Shown piece by piece: positions 23,417 to 35,381 of a DNA stretch of 64,000 bases. Location: assembly GCA_021234155.1 (NCBI GenBank), contig JAJEKV010000008.1, positions 10,348,740 to 10,412,739 of the forward strand, written 5' to 3'. The position numbers and the translations under genes were made by a program. The DNA comes from Isoetes taiwanensis (taxonomy: Eukaryota > Streptophyta > Lycopodiopsida > Isoetales > Isoetaceae). Each line of letters begins with the position of its first letter. Position 1 is the first letter of the stretch. The notes beneath the pieces are model-generated. The model was not told where the DNA came from, did not search any database, and saw only the letters and a list, made by a program, of their open reading frames with translations.

Positions 23417-23478
23417 CATCAACACCTAAAACGATGATTTGATTCGACATCAGCACCTAAAACTACAATTTGATTCGA
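23417..23478. repeat. 31-bp tandem duplication
   Basis: Two adjacent copies share CATCA(A/G)CACCTAAAAC and ATTTGATTCGA (23417-23447 and 23448-23478). Confidence 0.75.
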
Positions 23479-23860
23479 GCAATTACGATAGGTTCTATAA
23501 TCCAACAGAACTTTCTAGAGAAAACACTTCTTTTCCAAAAATTAATTCTAGTCTGCATGTCAATGGAAAGAAAGGAACTTCTGGAGATGGTTTTTCAATA
23601 AAAGGTGGGTTCAGCTGCTTCAAAAAGTAGAAATATCTTCTGAGAATGCTAAGAACTCGTTCTAGAGCACCTGCTAGTGGAAATTTGAGCTCTTGCCAGA
23701 TGTGATAATTCACTAAAGTTATGTTTTCTGTGTCTTCTGCCCTGCTGGAATGTTGTTTGTTAGGAATCCTGCTAGAACGTTATCTTTTAGGAGCATGAAT
23801 GTTATTTCTTAGGAATGCCATTTACCAGATGGGATGTAAGCTAAGCTAAGGAAAAAACAA

Positions 23861-24850
23861 GGGAGAATTATAAAAATGCCCCTATATTTTATAGGAATTA
23901 TGAAAATGCCCTTCTATTTTTGAAAATTATCTAAATGCCCCTATCGTTTCTTCTACAGCAAGAATAGGTCTACACAGGCAACAAATGAGGCTCAGATCAA
24001 GCTTTGACCTTTCTTTTTCTATTCTATTTGCGCCATAGCCATGCTGCATCTGAACATCACGTTTTTTCAGAAGTAAAAAAATGTTTGAAATCTTTAGATC
24101 TGCCCAGGCTCAGATGTTCTGAGAATTTGGAAAGCCGGTTGGGGCCCAGAAATTCTGTGGGTTTGGTTGGTTTGATTCAGCGCTTCAGGGTTTGTGGTAG
24201 AATCACAGCCAAATATGTGTGTCCTTACTGGGAATTCTGTTAACAGTTGCTAAAATAGCCATAGCCAAAGTGGGAATTTTCCAGTTTGATGAGATAAGCC
24301 TTAGCCAAAGTGGGAATGTTCCAGTTTGATGAGCTCGGAGGAAGAACAGGAAGCCCCGGCTTCTTTGTTTCTGGAAATCCAAATGTTCAATTGATACTTT
24401 ATTTTGGAAAACAGTTTATTTTGGAAAACACAAATGATTTACTTTCGGAATTCAGGTGTTGCATCATGGCTTTGTTCCAACAGCGGTGAACCTTACTCGA
24501 ATTGAAGGCCATTCCATTAGTTCCATGAGTTTCCATGTGTTCAAGCCAAAGACGCTCTCCTGGAGCTTCATCTAAACGACTATATACAGAAACAATTTGA
24601 GCTCCATCTAGATCTCTGCTAGAAGCAAGGACCCTAAATTGATCACTCTATTCTAGAATAGGCCTCCTCCCAAATTGCCTTTGATACAAAGTGATCTCCT
24701 GCCGGAATTGTCTTCGTGGACGGGCTCTTCTCCTGTGAGATACAAGGACTGTAGGTATAAGAATAAGTAGGGGCATTTTAATAAATTAAGAAAATAGAGG
24801 GGCATTTTCATAAATATTTAAAAATACAAGGGTATTTTTATAATTTTCCC
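23861..24850. mobile_element. Mutator-like TIR element, non-autonomous (990 bp)
   Basis: The left end GGGAGAATTATAAAAATGCC and the reverse complement of the right end GGGAAAATTATAAAAATACC continue to pair for about 90 bp at roughly 75-80% identity, including two further AAATGCCC blocks on each side. The flanks are AAAAAACAA (23852-23860) and AAAAAACAA (24851-24859), an exact 9-bp target duplication. Long TIRs with a 9-bp duplication are the signature of Mutator-like elements. The interior has no transposase. It includes a 32-bp duplicate (TAGCCAAAGTGGGAAT at 24262 and 24302) and unassigned sequence, so a captured gene fragment cannot be excluded. The A-rich duplication is low-complexity, a small caveat. 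Confidence 0.85.
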
Positions 24851-24859
24851 AAAAAACAA

Positions 24860-25800
24860 TACCAGGGAAGCTAACTATGAAATTTGATTGGCACTTCCTT
24901 GCTATCGTTTTGCCTTCTCTGGTTCTGCTATCATGGAGTCGGCATTTTGTTGCCTTTGCTGCCTATGCCTGTTTGTCTGATTCACAAGGGGGTATTACAT
25001 TGTAATTGCTTACAAAATATCCAAGATACTATTGATGTAACTTATACGTGACCCATAATTTCCTTTCTTTTATTCTTCTTGCTGCAAACAGTCTGTTAAT
25101 ATTTGTATTGCTGATACTTGCAGTTTTTCCATCTTTTTTTCAAATGTTATCTATTGCTGATACTTGCAGTTTTGACTATCATTTTTTCAAACGTTATCCA
25201 TTTTTTCGGAGTTGCTCCTTGGGAAGTCGTTTTAGAATTAGGTGAACCAGGTCTGTGTGGAATGTAAAAGAAAATTCTAGGATAGGAATGTAATTTGAGT
25301 CTTCTGTTGAGATAAGCATATGGTATTAAATATGTGCAGAAGCAATGCAATATAGAAACAGAGAAAGCAATGGAAGACAGAATGATGGAGAATGCAGTAT
25401 ACTAGGAGGGCATAAAGGAAATGAATAAGAGAGTGCATAAACTGTTTTGACTATGAAAGTCAGAAGCAATGTAATATAGAAGCATAGAGCAAGCAATGGA
25501 AGACATAATGATGGAGAATGCAGTATACTAGGAGGTCATAAAGGAAATGAATAAGAGAGTGCATAGACTCTTAATATCTTCCACTGTATATGGTCCTGAT
25601 CAAAATCTGCTATAAAACATCCAGTTTCTAACATATGGAGGTATTTATACAATTTGATTGCGAATTTAAAATCCTTCAATATTTGTCTTCTACAGAGCTC
25701 TACAGCAATACTTCTTCAGAACAACCTGTAAAGCTTTTGCCTGCAAGTAGGAATGCCTCATAGCAAACTAAAACAAGTACCATACTTTGAAACTAGACAT
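24860..25800. other. Non-coding stretch with tandem duplications
   Basis: It contains a short duplication of ATTGCTGATACTTGCAGTTT (near 25107 and 25150) and a pair of about 106-bp copies at 25338-25443 and 25462-25568 (AGAAGCAATG...GAGAGTGCATA). No coding signal is recognised. Confidence 0.7.
25338..25568. repeat. Tandem duplication, two copies of about 106 bp
   Basis: Copies at 25338-25443 and 25462-25568 are over 90% identical by eye and separated by 18 bp. The strong identity suggests recent duplication. Confidence 0.85.
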
Positions 25801-25905
25801 AGTTGAATGAGTGTTCTTGATGGAAAGCAGAAAATGGGTCTTCTACTACAACCTTCGGAGATTGAAGATTTAGTGTTGAAGAAAATGGGTCTTCTACTAC
25901 AACCT

Positions 25906-27060
25906 TGTGTCTCGGTGCTTCGATCGGCTCCAGAAATTGAGTTTGGGAGCAGTCGGGTTCCTGGCGAACCCAGAAATTCGCAAAAGCGAACGTGGGGGTC
26001 GCTTGAGGCGAACCCCTTATGTAGGCGATGGCGAGGTGGTACTGCCTTGCCGGGTTAAGCCTGCCGAACCGGACCAGGTTGCCGCGCCAAGTCTGGCAGC
26101 GTGGTCCGGATCAGCGGGGCGAGGGTGGCAGGCGCTCAACGAGGCGGCCCCGGGTTCGCTAGCGAACCCAAAAGTGGGTGGCGAGGGGCAGAAAGCGTGC
26201 TGGGTACGGCGTGCGGATGGAAGACCGAAGGGCAAATTTCGCAGATAACTAAATTCCCTTTTGCTCCACAAAGCGACACAATAATCCCTCGTATTGTCTA
26301 TACTCAAGCTTACGGTGCTTTTCTCGATCTAAGCTCATTTTTTTTCTCATCGGCTCCAATTTTTGCACTTCCCCTGCTCATTATGGCATCCTCGATATCG
26401 CTTGATTTCCTCGAAAATGCTTTATTGCGAGATGTTCGTTTTCTTTTTATGGGTGGATCAACCACTTCTCGCGAAAGTTTCCAAAAACGGCATCAAGATT
26501 TTTCGATTTCTCCATTTCATCAAATTCAGTATTCCTCGTTTCCGCTTCCTAGTTTATCAACCACGGCCGGGTTCAATCCCTAGCTAAAACCTAGAATCCG
26601 CACCATTTTCTTTTAAGAAAAGCGCTTTTGCTTCACAAGCGGCTAATGAAATCCGGCCACCACGAAGAAACATATTAGCAGCAGGGCGTTTGGCCTTACT
26701 TCCGGCATGGAGCTCAAAAGCCGCTAAAGAAAAAATAGCATTGCAACAAAGGCAAACAACTCCGGCATAGCTAACCCTACCTTCCTTTAGAACAGCGCGC
26801 CACCCACCCACGGTGCTGATTTGACCTGGGCTTCGCCCGGGCGAACCCGGTGGGTTCTGGGCACCCCGTTACGCGCAGGCTGCCGTCAGCCATTGCCGGA
26901 TCAAGGCGCCTCCGGCTTAACCACGGTTCGGGTTGGCTTGGCGAACCGGTGGGTCTTGCTCACCTCGCGCCACGTCAACATAACGGGTTCGCCTGGGCGA
27001 ATCCGTGGGGTTCGCTTGGGCGAACCCGCTTGGCGGTTTGACCCAATTTTGGGAGCCAAT
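25906..27060. other. GC-rich island with GCGAACCC palindromes
   Basis: Two GC-rich arms (about 25920-26220 and 26815-27050), unlike the AT-rich surroundings, are dense in GGCGAACCC, GGGTTCGC and palindromic combinations such as GGTTCGCTAGCGAACC. They enclose less GC-rich DNA carrying a domain fragment (26584-26811, -) and an unrecognised plus frame at 26363-26587. The composition and symmetrical arrangement suggest a mobile element carrying gene sequence, but no clean TIR or target duplication could be defined. Confidence 0.45.
26584..26811 (-). pseudogene. TPL-binding/Jas-type (TDBD) domain fragment
   Basis: The minus strand encodes WRAVLKEGRVSYAGVVCLCC, then FSLAAFELHAGSKAKRPAAN and MFLRGGRISLAACEAKA, and a stop. 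The order LK-GR--GVxCxCC, F-x-HAGS, RPAxN(I/M)-x3-GxxL is that of the small Cys/His domain found in plant PHD-finger/acetyltransferase regulators of the IDM1/ROS4 type (Pfam TDBD, as I recall it). Only this domain is present, with no PHD or GNAT partner, and it is bounded by GC-rich repeat arms. It is therefore read as a captured or stranded exon. Its own sequence is uninterrupted. Confidence 0.55.
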
Positions 27061-27109
27061 AAAGTGGGCGCTTGTGTCTTGCACAACATCATGCAACTTT
27101 AAAAAGCAT

Positions 27110-27690
27110 GGTAGATGCACAACAACTGGAAAAAGCATGGTAGTGCAACTGTAAAAGGCATGGTAAATGCATTACAAGATTTGGTGCAGTGTATGCGTAT
27201 CATATCCATTAGATAATAACACGTTCATTACAAATTTTATTATGTTATCTTATGATAGATTGTGCCAAGTTTGCTTCTGTATATAGCTAGAACTTCTGTT
27301 ATTTTAGACATGCATAACTTATTTAAGCACCTTGAAGATTTAGACGAATAACATCAACAAGTAATTTAGAGATATAGTAGATCCTCGCCTTTTACAATTA
27401 GTGGCCCATTAATGAAAAATATCCTTGATATGATACTAACAAACCAAAACTATGAATGTTCTTCTCGTCAATGTTATATTCATGCATCTTTATCCTATGC
27501 TATCTACTAAATCGTGCTTCAAATCATTAAAAACTGTAAGAAATGTCCTCCCTTATTATTGTTAACCTCATGATCCATATAGCTTTTAAAAATATAAAGT
27601 AGAAAACACAAACAATCATGTCATATTTATCAATCCATTGTACTTCAATACAATTCAATTATTATTGGGAATATAATGTTTGGCCACCTA
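27110..27690. other. AT-rich spacer, nothing recognised
   Basis: A GCATGGTAxATGCA-like motif recurs three times at 27105-27175. Otherwise no feature is seen. Confidence 0.5.
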
Positions 27691-29960
27691 TTGAAATGAA
27701 ATGAAATTGTATTGTATTCACTATCTCATATAGACCCTGCGGTCTAGGAGACCAAATATTTACAATCATAGGAAAATTCCAATTTGAGTTATCAGAAATC
27801 TAGTCTTTCTAAGCACACATAATAAATCGCGAAGAAATGCTGCTAGTTTTGCAGATGGCATTTGCAACACTGTGTGAACACTACTTAGATCAGCCTCATG
27901 AAGATGATACCGTGCTCTTACTGCTTTGTATGCAGGACAAGCAATAAGAAAATGGTATTCATCTTCAACATCTGTTGGAACCACATACATGACATGCCCG
28001 TAATGCTCTTTGGAGTTTTTTCCAACGCCCACACTCGATCTGCAGGTGATGGGAGCTAACCCTCATCCTACAAATACGATGTCTAGCAACGTGGCAAAGG
28101 ATCCAGAAGATACTGTTGTGCTGTATAAATAATCATAGGGTTAACATCCCACCTGTACATGTCCATTTTACCCTATGCATTTGCCCATATCTTATCAATG
28201 ACCTTTGTTCTCACTAGATCACGTATAGCTTCTTTTTGTATAGGTAGATCAATCATATCTATATTCCATCGTGCCAACCATTTTCTTCCCTCATGAAACC
28301 ACCCCTCCTCATGTGACTCATACATAGCCCGAACTGGTAACCTTTCCTGTGGTAATTCTTTAATTCTGATAATGTAAAAAAGAAACAGATATATTGCTTC
28401 TCCCTCTAGTGGTAACATGCCCGTCTCTGCCAGCATCATGGAGTATGGAGTTTGTATCTTTACCCCTAATTCACCTATCAAGAAACGTTTCTGTATTGTC
28501 TCAATGTCCTTTCATTTCTTCCTCGCTAAACCTGGCCCCCACACTTGGCAACCGTAAAGAATAACTGGTTACGAGCACCCTATACAGATGTAATCTCATG
28601 GTCCAATCTAATATGTGATTTTTTTGGCACTTCGCTTGCATGGCAAATAAAGCCTTTCTTCCACCGTTCACTCTTTTGTCAACTGCCAAATTCCACTTGT
28701 AATCATCTGTTAATTCCAGATCCAAATACTTATAGCTATTTACATGTTGTATTTCCTGCCCTTTAAAGTAGCACACATATTTCTGTCTTGTTCCGAATGT
28801 CATGACCTTCGTTTTTTTCAAATTTACCGTCATACCTGTTGATTCACAAAAGGCATCTAGAACCTGAAGATGCCTTTGCAGACCCTCTTTAGTTCTTGAT
28901 ATCAATACTATATCATCGGCATATAGAAGCAATTGGACTAGGTACCCTGCTATGAGTGCTCCATCTGTGGAATTCCTATTCAACCATGTTTCCAAATCAT
29001 CCATATAGATTCCAAATAGCGTTGGGAAAGCTGGGCAACCCTGTTTAATGCCAACATCGCTGATTATTGTTTTATCATACATCTCAACTAGCGGTGAACT
29101 CAACTGTGCAATGACTCGTTCATAGAGTCTTGCTAGTGCTGCATGCAATTCAACCGGAATGTTCAAGTCAATCAATCTTTGAAGCAATTTGCTTCTAGGC
29201 ACTGTGTTGAAAGCTTTGCAGGAGATCTATGAAACATCCATACATTGCTTTTTTTCTACCTTTGGATTTTTCTGCCATGACTCTTATAGTAACTAGATGA
29301 TCTATTGTACAGTGTTGGGTGCAGAAACCAGCTTGGGTAAAGGCTCTAATCTCATGATGATCTACCCATTCTGATATCTTTTGCTCCAAAATAGTCCCAA
29401 AAAGCTTGGCCATGAGATTACTTACCATTATCGTCCGATAGTTAGACACAACACTTTTATCACCAATCTTATGTATCGGTACAATTCTGCTCAATTGCCA
29501 TTCCACTAGGAACCCAGATATCATTGCTTTATTGAACAAATTTGTTACCACTTCCACTACTGGTTGGCCTGCCCAGTTCAACATTTCGGCCCTAAGTCCT
29601 ACTGTATCTGCTGCTTTGTCGTTCGCCTGTTTCATGATGGCTTGATGCACTTCATCCATAGTAAACAACGGCTCCTCGGGCACAAATGATACAACCACAT
29701 CCTGCTCACCTTCTTTAAAATACAAGTGTTTTACATAATCATACAGCCTTATAGCATCTATATCTCTGCAAGGTGCTGATTTTACAGCTATATTTTTCCA
29801 AAATTCTGCTGGACTGTCTAACAGCTTTGCACATAAGTCATTTTGTTTATGTTGCAGGAACACCTCCTTCTTCCGCTTAAGCATCTTACGATAACATTTG
29901 AGGGAATACTTTCTCTGCTCTGTTATCCGAAGATACTTTAACCCTTCCTGTATTTTAGAC
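27690..29960 (-). pseudogene. 5'-truncated LINE with reverse transcriptase (LINE-A)
   Basis: Minus-strand frames run from about 29940. The palm reads SRIVPIHKIGDKSVVSNYRT and TQAGFCTQHCTIDHLVTIRV, then after a frameshift near 29200 RSKLLQRLIDLNIPVELHAA, DVGIKQGCPAFPTLFGIYMD and the catalytic LLLYADDIVLIS (about 28915). The thumb/C-terminal part continues to 27766, ending with EDEYHFLIACPAYKAVRARY. The catalytic YADD is intact, but one frameshift splits the RT core and others lie downstream. No endonuclease remains. The 3' end near 27690 carries AATACAATACAATTTCATTT repeats on the minus strand instead of poly(A). It is the same type as the element at 44.8-47.7 kb, judging by the shared EDE(Y/H)H...CPAY motif. 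Confidence 0.85.
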
Positions 29961-29971
29961 TGTATTTAGTG

Positions 29972-30099
29972 TTTGATTATTCTTTTACCTAGGCATTTTC
30001 AATCCATATTTTATCGATTGATTATTCTTTTACCCAGGCAATAATCCTCAATCCTAAACATCACCCTGTACTTTATTGATTGAATATTCTTTTGCCCGG
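29972..30099. repeat. Degenerate repeat, GATTATTCTTTTACC units
   Basis: Three units (about 29972, 30019 and 30077) share TGATTATTCTTTTACCYAGGCA or a close variant. They fill the gap between two oppositely oriented LINE fragments. Confidence 0.6.
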
Positions 30100-30999
30100 C
30101 CTCTTCCCTACACCCAGGTACTCAGTGCCGATGGATTGCTGCAGGGGTAACATCCATCCGTGACTGGTATTGGGAGGGTCATCCGGCGCCGTGGGAGTTT
30201 TTTAGGGAGAGATTTGGCCTTCGGCGGTGGGACATACGGACTTGGGCCAGAATTGCCAATGCTATTCCATTGCAGTTGTCTTCTCAAGTCAATCGCGTTT
30301 GGAAGTCGCATAGTGGACTTGATGCATCTCAGTTTGTAGCATCGGCTTATGGGCTCCTAGCGCTTCAGGACACGTTGCCGCCTTCGGATAAGTGGTCGCT
30401 TAAGCTTCCAGGGAGTAAGTGGCCCGCCATGTGGAAGTGGGCGTGGAATACATTGCCTCCTCATAAAATCCGTACCCTTTTGTGGCCAGGGTGAATGTCC
30501 GAGTCCACAGGTTCAAGCCTCAGGTAGCGGAAACATGCCCTTTATGTGGGAGGCGACGTGAGACCATTGAACACTGCTTTGTCCTATGCATAGAGGTAGG
30601 GGCAGCTTGGTCCTGGGTGAGAGCCCTCTTTGGGACTTCACTATGCAGTCAGAAGATTCTCTTGGGAGTCCTTCCTAGCAGGTGGGCAGTGGCCAAGCGG
30701 CAGGCGTTTCATTTATGCAGAGCTTGGTTTTTGTGGCTGATTTGGAAAAGACGGAGAGCGAAGGTCTTTCAGAATGCAGTGCTTAGCCCTTTTCGGTTGG
30801 TTCCGATCTTGAGGCATAAGTTGTGGCAGGCTTACCAAGTCTCAAGCTTGTCTGTCACAGTTAAGCGGGAAATTTGGTCGACATTCCTACAGATTGTGGA
30901 TCATGATGGGCGCTTCATTTCTTAGCACCGCACTTATCATTGTACTTGATCGCATTCTAGTGGTATAATATATTCTTATATTCTTCAAAAAAAAAAAAA
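30100..30999 (+). pseudogene. 5'-truncated LINE, zf-RVT end with poly(A)
   Basis: Plus-strand frames encode WEFFRERFGLRRWDIRTWAR, KWPAMWKWAWNTLPPHKIRT and, after a one-base shift near 30480, RVNVRVHRFKPQVAETCPLC, RRRETIEHCFVLC and FHLCRAWFLWLIWKRRRAK. This is the zinc-binding domain that ends plant L1-type LINE ORF2. The element finishes with a T-rich 3' end and 13 A (30987-30999). The 5' part is missing and target duplications are not evident. It is a different LINE lineage from the minus-strand neighbour. Confidence 0.8.
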
Positions 31000-33240
31000 T
31001 AGTTTTGTTCCCAAAGGATTGTTTGTTTAAAGGCTTAATTCCCTCAATACCCTAAATAATGTGGTGTGGGCACCCAAATAAAACATTCTAACTAGTGAAG
31101 ACAATAATATAGGAAGGTTGTAAAGTTATTGTTAAAAACGTTTAATTTACTTTCTATAAAAACATCATATGCACCATATAATTGCTTCAAACTATGTAAT
31201 GAGATAAAATAGTTGTATTATCTAAATATCAAGATTTAAATTTATTAGTTTTGTTAAACTAAGCACAATTAATAAATACTAGTCAAGGCATCCTATATAT
31301 CATAGTGAGAGTTGCAAGTTGAGATATTACATATTCAAGAACCCCTTCCATATCATTCCAGACTGATACAAATTCATTGCTAAGCAGGTTTAGAACTCGA
31401 GAAGCTGCCGCGATAAATTTCTTGTAATGTGTTAACGTGTCTAGGTCCGAACTATTTTATAAATGTCAATCGTATTAGAGGAATATCACTTTGAAAGTGT
31501 AAGTTTATCACAATGGTGGTGGAGATATAGAATATTGATCCTATATTTTACGGTCTATCGGCAATTGAATCAAGATAGAATTCATGAAAAGCTAGAAGTT
31601 TTGCTACCGCAAATGATGGGGATCCATAAACTATGGATTATATATTACGTATAATCTGGTTTCGTAAGGAGACTTAACTTCCTAAGGTGTGCAATAAGGT
31701 GCAAGTCTATGTATGAGTAAGATGAGAATGTAGCCACATGGATACGCTAAATGGTGTTGGTCAAATACACGTCCATCATGCGTGGTATAAGTTAATGGAA
31801 GGGAGTGCAGCCTGTTTTTATTGGTGCAAAGAGAGTCGAATAGAAGACAGAAAAACATAACATTGAATGACTGATCTTCTGCAAATGGCAATGAATTGGC
31901 ATTCATGTCCATACAATAGTGTGGAACGTAGTTTCCACACAAGGTCAAGAGAATTCAAGTCAAAATGAGCGAAAACAAGAATAGGCATCTTATAAGACTG
32001 TTAGAATGGAAAAGGACAATTGCTAGTATATGGTGCAATGGTCTAAAAGCGGCCCAATGCACAAAATGAACTGAGCACAACCATCTATCTATGCATAAAA
32101 CACAAAGTACAGCAAGAGATGATAATACAACTACAATGGGAATGTGCGAATGGAATGAAATGTGGAACAAATCAGTAAATCATAACATTTAGAATTTTGA
32201 GTCATTACTGATATCATGCAATTGAAATCAATAGTAAAATATGCCAGAATGCAAGGTCTTGGCACTTACCGCAGTAGACACTCATATGATTTCTCAAATT
32301 AAAAGGAATTTATAAACATAGAAGATTTGTCCAAAACAGTCACATTTGTTACATTAGCCTGCAGCAGAACTGCTTCTCCTCGCTGCTAAAGATAATCCTA
32401 AACAACGTTATTTTATAGTTTTATATTCGCTCACCTGTTCTTGATCTCCTAAGTATCAAGTTGGAAGATGTATTTCCTGAAAGGCCTGGAATCTTAAAAA
32501 AATGCAAGAATACTGGGTTTCAGCTACCATGATCCCTTGGCAAATCAAAGCGTGGAATCAAATGGCATTTTGCAGATTTTGGGAGGGATAAATTTAGGGT
32601 TTTAGACTGTACTTGACTCAGAGTGCAGTTTAGATTTCTGGCTAATCTGTTTTGCTTCCTAGATTCTTCCTATGGTGGCGAATCAATAACCATGTTTGCA
32701 TCATTGGAACAACAACATAAAGCAGCCCAAAACCGATCGAATTAAGAACTTCTTGTGCATCTTTCTAGAAGCCACGCAGAAAAGAGTATAGTTCGAGCAA
32801 AGGAGAGAAGCTGTGCACAGAAGAGATCTATGCAGAGGAGCAAACAAAAGAACAAATACTGAAGGCAAGGCTAGAACCCGAAAACAACGGCCCTCCACAA
32901 CATGGCCGGAAATTCAAGCTCTGCACCAAATCGATGAATCAGAGAATTATTTACCTTCTTTCTTCTGGAACCCTAAAACATTGGATAGATTTCAGAAGCC
33001 TAAGCTTACTCATCTGCATCAACCGCTATGCTTCAAATGAATAACCCCATAGGTGTTTTTGCTTTCCTAAGCTCTTTTCCAAGCATCAACAAATCCTGAA
33101 GTTTCTGAAAGCCTAGCAAATGAAGTCGTCAAGCATTGCAAAAACAGATAAGACACACAGGATTTAGGATGTTAGGGTTGTACCTGCTTCAGTGGCACCT
33201 CAGTAACTCCTCAATCCGGTAAAAACGTCACCGGCTTGAT
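31000..33240. other. AT-rich intergenic region
   Basis: No coding, RNA or transposon signal is recognised. The last few hundred bases are the distal upstream region of LHCB1. Confidence 0.5.
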
Positions 33241-33257
33241 ATGAGTAAGTAGATTAC

Positions 33258-33435
33258 TCTTATCTCATCCAATGAAAGATCGAAGTGAGATTATATGTGG
33301 GGGCCACAAAGTCTTCCAAAAACTTGGCATAATCTAGCTAGTGGCCATTCTTAGGGTGAAGATCCTAAACCAAGGCAACGATTGGCTAGGAGAATTGTTG
33401 GCACTGTACCGGATTTCCTTGAGCTCCTATATAAA
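33258..33435 (+). promoter_or_regulatory. LHCB1 promoter elements
   Basis: TATATAAA at 33428-33435 lies 68 bp before the chosen ATG. Upstream are CTTATCTCATCCAAT (33259-33273; an inverted GATAAG I-box joined to CCAAT) and AACCAAGGCAACGATTGG (33370-33387; RE-alpha-like AACCAA plus inverted CCAAT). I-box/CCAAT pairs close to TATA are typical of light-regulated LHC promoters. The motifs are seen; light regulation is inferred from the family. Confidence 0.65.
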
Positions 33436-33502
33436 CCCAAATGCTAACTTATTTCAAAACGCAGAGCTTAGCTTATCAACGTACCCGAAAAGACAGAGCG
33501 AA

Positions 33503-34306
33503 ATGGCAGCTATGGCAGCAACAGCTCTGGCTGGCATTTCCGGGCAGGTCCTTGCAAAGCCCCAAAACGAGCTCTTCGCCAAAACCGGCTCTGCCGGAGA
33601 GGCGCGCATCACCATGCGAAAATCTGCTGGCAAGAGCTCCGCTTCTAGCCCTTGGTATGGCCCAGACCGCCTCAAATATTTGGGCCCCCTTTCTGGGGAA
33701 ACCCCTTCCTACTTAACCGGTGAGTTTCCCGGTGACTATGGCTGGGACACCGCTGGATTGTCCGCAGATCCTGAAACCTTCGCTCGCAACCGGGAACTGG
33801 AGGTCATCCATGCTAGATGGGCAATGTTGGGTGCCCTTGGGTGTGTTACCCCTGAGCTTTTGGCTAAAAATGGTGTCAAATTCGGAGAATCCGTTTGGTT
33901 TAAGGCTGGCTCTCAAATCTTCAAAGAAGGCGGTCTCGATTACCTTGGTAACCCTAGCTTGGTCCATGCTCAGAGCATCCTTGCCATCTGGGCCACTCAG
34001 GTTGTCCTCATGGGCGCTGTCGAGGCTTATCGTGTTGCTGGCGGCCCTCTAGGTGAGGTCACTGACCCCCTCTACCCTGGTGGTAGCTTTGACCCCTTGG
34101 GCTTGGCTGATGATCCTGAAGCCGCTGCTGAGCTCAAGGTCAAGGAGCTCAAGAATGGTCGCCTTGCCATGTTCTCCATGTTTGGTTTCTTTGTTCAGGC
34201 CATTGTGACTGGAAAGGGCCCTATTGAAAACCTCAATGATCACCTTGCCGATCCAGTTGCAAACAATGCTTGGGCCTATGCAACCAACTTTGTGCCCGGC
34301 TCATAG
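33503..34306 (+). CDS. LHCB1: LHCII chlorophyll a/b-binding protein, Lhcb1 type (267 aa)
   Basis: Intact, intronless, and 267 residues, the usual Lhcb1 length. Residues 1 to about 36 form a plastid transit peptide rich in Ala and hydroxylated residues, before the mature start near [26 protein letters not shown] contains the WYGPDR trimerisation motif of major LHCII. The three membrane helices are visible: B ([19 protein letters not shown]), C ([20 protein letters not shown]) and A ([20 protein letters not shown]). Both ExxxxR chlorophyll-ligand signatures (EVIHARWAM and ELKNGRLAM) are present. The product binds chlorophylls and carotenoids as trimers and feeds light energy to photosystem II in thylakoids. 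The ATG at 33503 is preferred because an in-frame ATG at 33341 lies upstream of the TATA box. Lhcb1 rather than Lhcb2 is chosen mainly from length and lack of intron. Confidence 0.97.
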   Translation: MAAMAATALAGISGQVLAKPQNELFAKTGSAGEARITMRKSAGKSSASSPWYGPDRLKYLGPLSGETPSYLTGEFPGDYGWDTAGLSADPETFARNRELEVIHARWAMLGALGCVTPELLAKNGVKFGESVWFKAGSQIFKEGGLDYLGNPSLVHAQSILAIWATQVVLMGAVEAYRVAGGPLGEVTDPLYPGGSFDPLGLADDPEAAAELKVKELKNGRLAMFSMFGFFVQAIVTGKGPIENLNDHLADPVANNAWAYATNFVPGS

Positions 34307-34549
34307 AATTGGGGTAGTCTTTGAAGTAACTTTGATAATGGTATGTTCTTCTTCGCATGGTTGTTTGATGATCAGAAACATAGGGTGTGTTCGCATTTTT
34401 AGTATTGTCATAAAGATCAATGAAGGAGAATTGGCTTTTCCTTTTACTCCATTGGAGAAGATCGTAAGCATAGGCAAATGAGTATATGGTGTGCATTTGG
34501 AACCCCATTTATGTTCCCTATCTTGCAATTGAAGCATGATGTTTAATTG

Positions 34550-34555
34550 AATAAA
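34550..34555 (+). terminator. Polyadenylation signal of LHCB1
   Basis: AATAAA lies 244 bp downstream of the stop, in a T/A-rich stretch typical of a plant 3' UTR. Confidence 0.5.
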
Positions 34556-34974
34556 CAAACAAATATACTCAGCAACCACTTTGAATTGTGTTCCACAACA
34601 CATTGGATTTATTTGTCAAATTGTCTTATCTAACACATGTAATTCTTATTGGCAAGATTCTACAAGAATATACTCTAATGATTCGTGCGTCATCGGTCTG
34701 TCGGGGAAAAAAATATGAAAATATAAAGCAAGAAAAAAGAGGAACAAACCTCGAAATTGAAGACAACTGTCCAGTTGTTCTTGTGATTCGTGTGTCATTT
34801 GTCATCGGGGAAACCGGCTGTGAAAGGAGGTACAAGGACGTAAAAGGACGTACAGGATGTGATGATGCTTAGAGTTCTATTTGCTTTCCTGGTTATTGAC
34901 AGTTGTAGGATACAGTAAGAATGGCATTATGCCGGTTGGTGGAATCGATGGCTTTCTATATATAGGAGTGGTTT

Positions 34975-35271
34975 TTGTGCATTGCTTCAACTGTGAAACA
35001 TGGGATCAAAGAAGCATGTGAAATTGTCATCGATGGAGATGAGGAGTTGCTGTCGATTCCAAAAAGATCGAGATTAGACGAATGGTTAGAATTTGAGAAT
35101 GATGCAAACTATGTTTGTTTTGATCATGGACGTGGGAGCGGTTCATTGGATTGCTATGATCATGATGGGAATGCAGTTGCAAATGTTGGATTGGTATGGA
35201 ATTATACATGTGACACTAAGGTTTCAAGTCTTAAAATTATTGGTTTTGTGTGTATATATAATAAAATTTGA
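34975..35271 (+). CDS. Hypothetical ORF behind a TATA-like sequence
   Basis: A 98-codon frame includes IDGDEELLSIPKRSRLDEWL and SGSLDCYDHDGNAVANVGL. CTATATATAGG at about 34956 is a possible TATA box. No domain is recognised. The last third may be intronic (GTATGGAATT after VGL at 35197). It may be a fragment or chance. Confidence 0.2.
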   Translation: MCIASTVKHGIKEACEIVIDGDEELLSIPKRSRLDEWLEFENDANYVCFDHGRGSGSLDCYDHDGNAVANVGLVWNYTCDTKVSSLKIIGFVCIYNKI

Positions 35272-35381
35272 GTGCTATGTGCATATATATACAAGAAATT
35301 TATTACGTCCTTCGTAGCATTGTTCTAGTTTTAGCATGTTTCTACGGTGCAAGTTCCTGTCATGCCCTACATTCTAAAAGA

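Noticed and set aside
26101-26583. 160-codon plus ORF through the GC-rich island
   Set aside because: GC-rich sequence gives long chance frames. The minus-strand TDBD match is far more specific.
33341-33502. Upstream in-frame extension of the LHCB1 reading frame
   Set aside because: The extra codons contain the TATA box and promoter motifs, and the ATG at 33503 begins a typical transit peptide of normal length.
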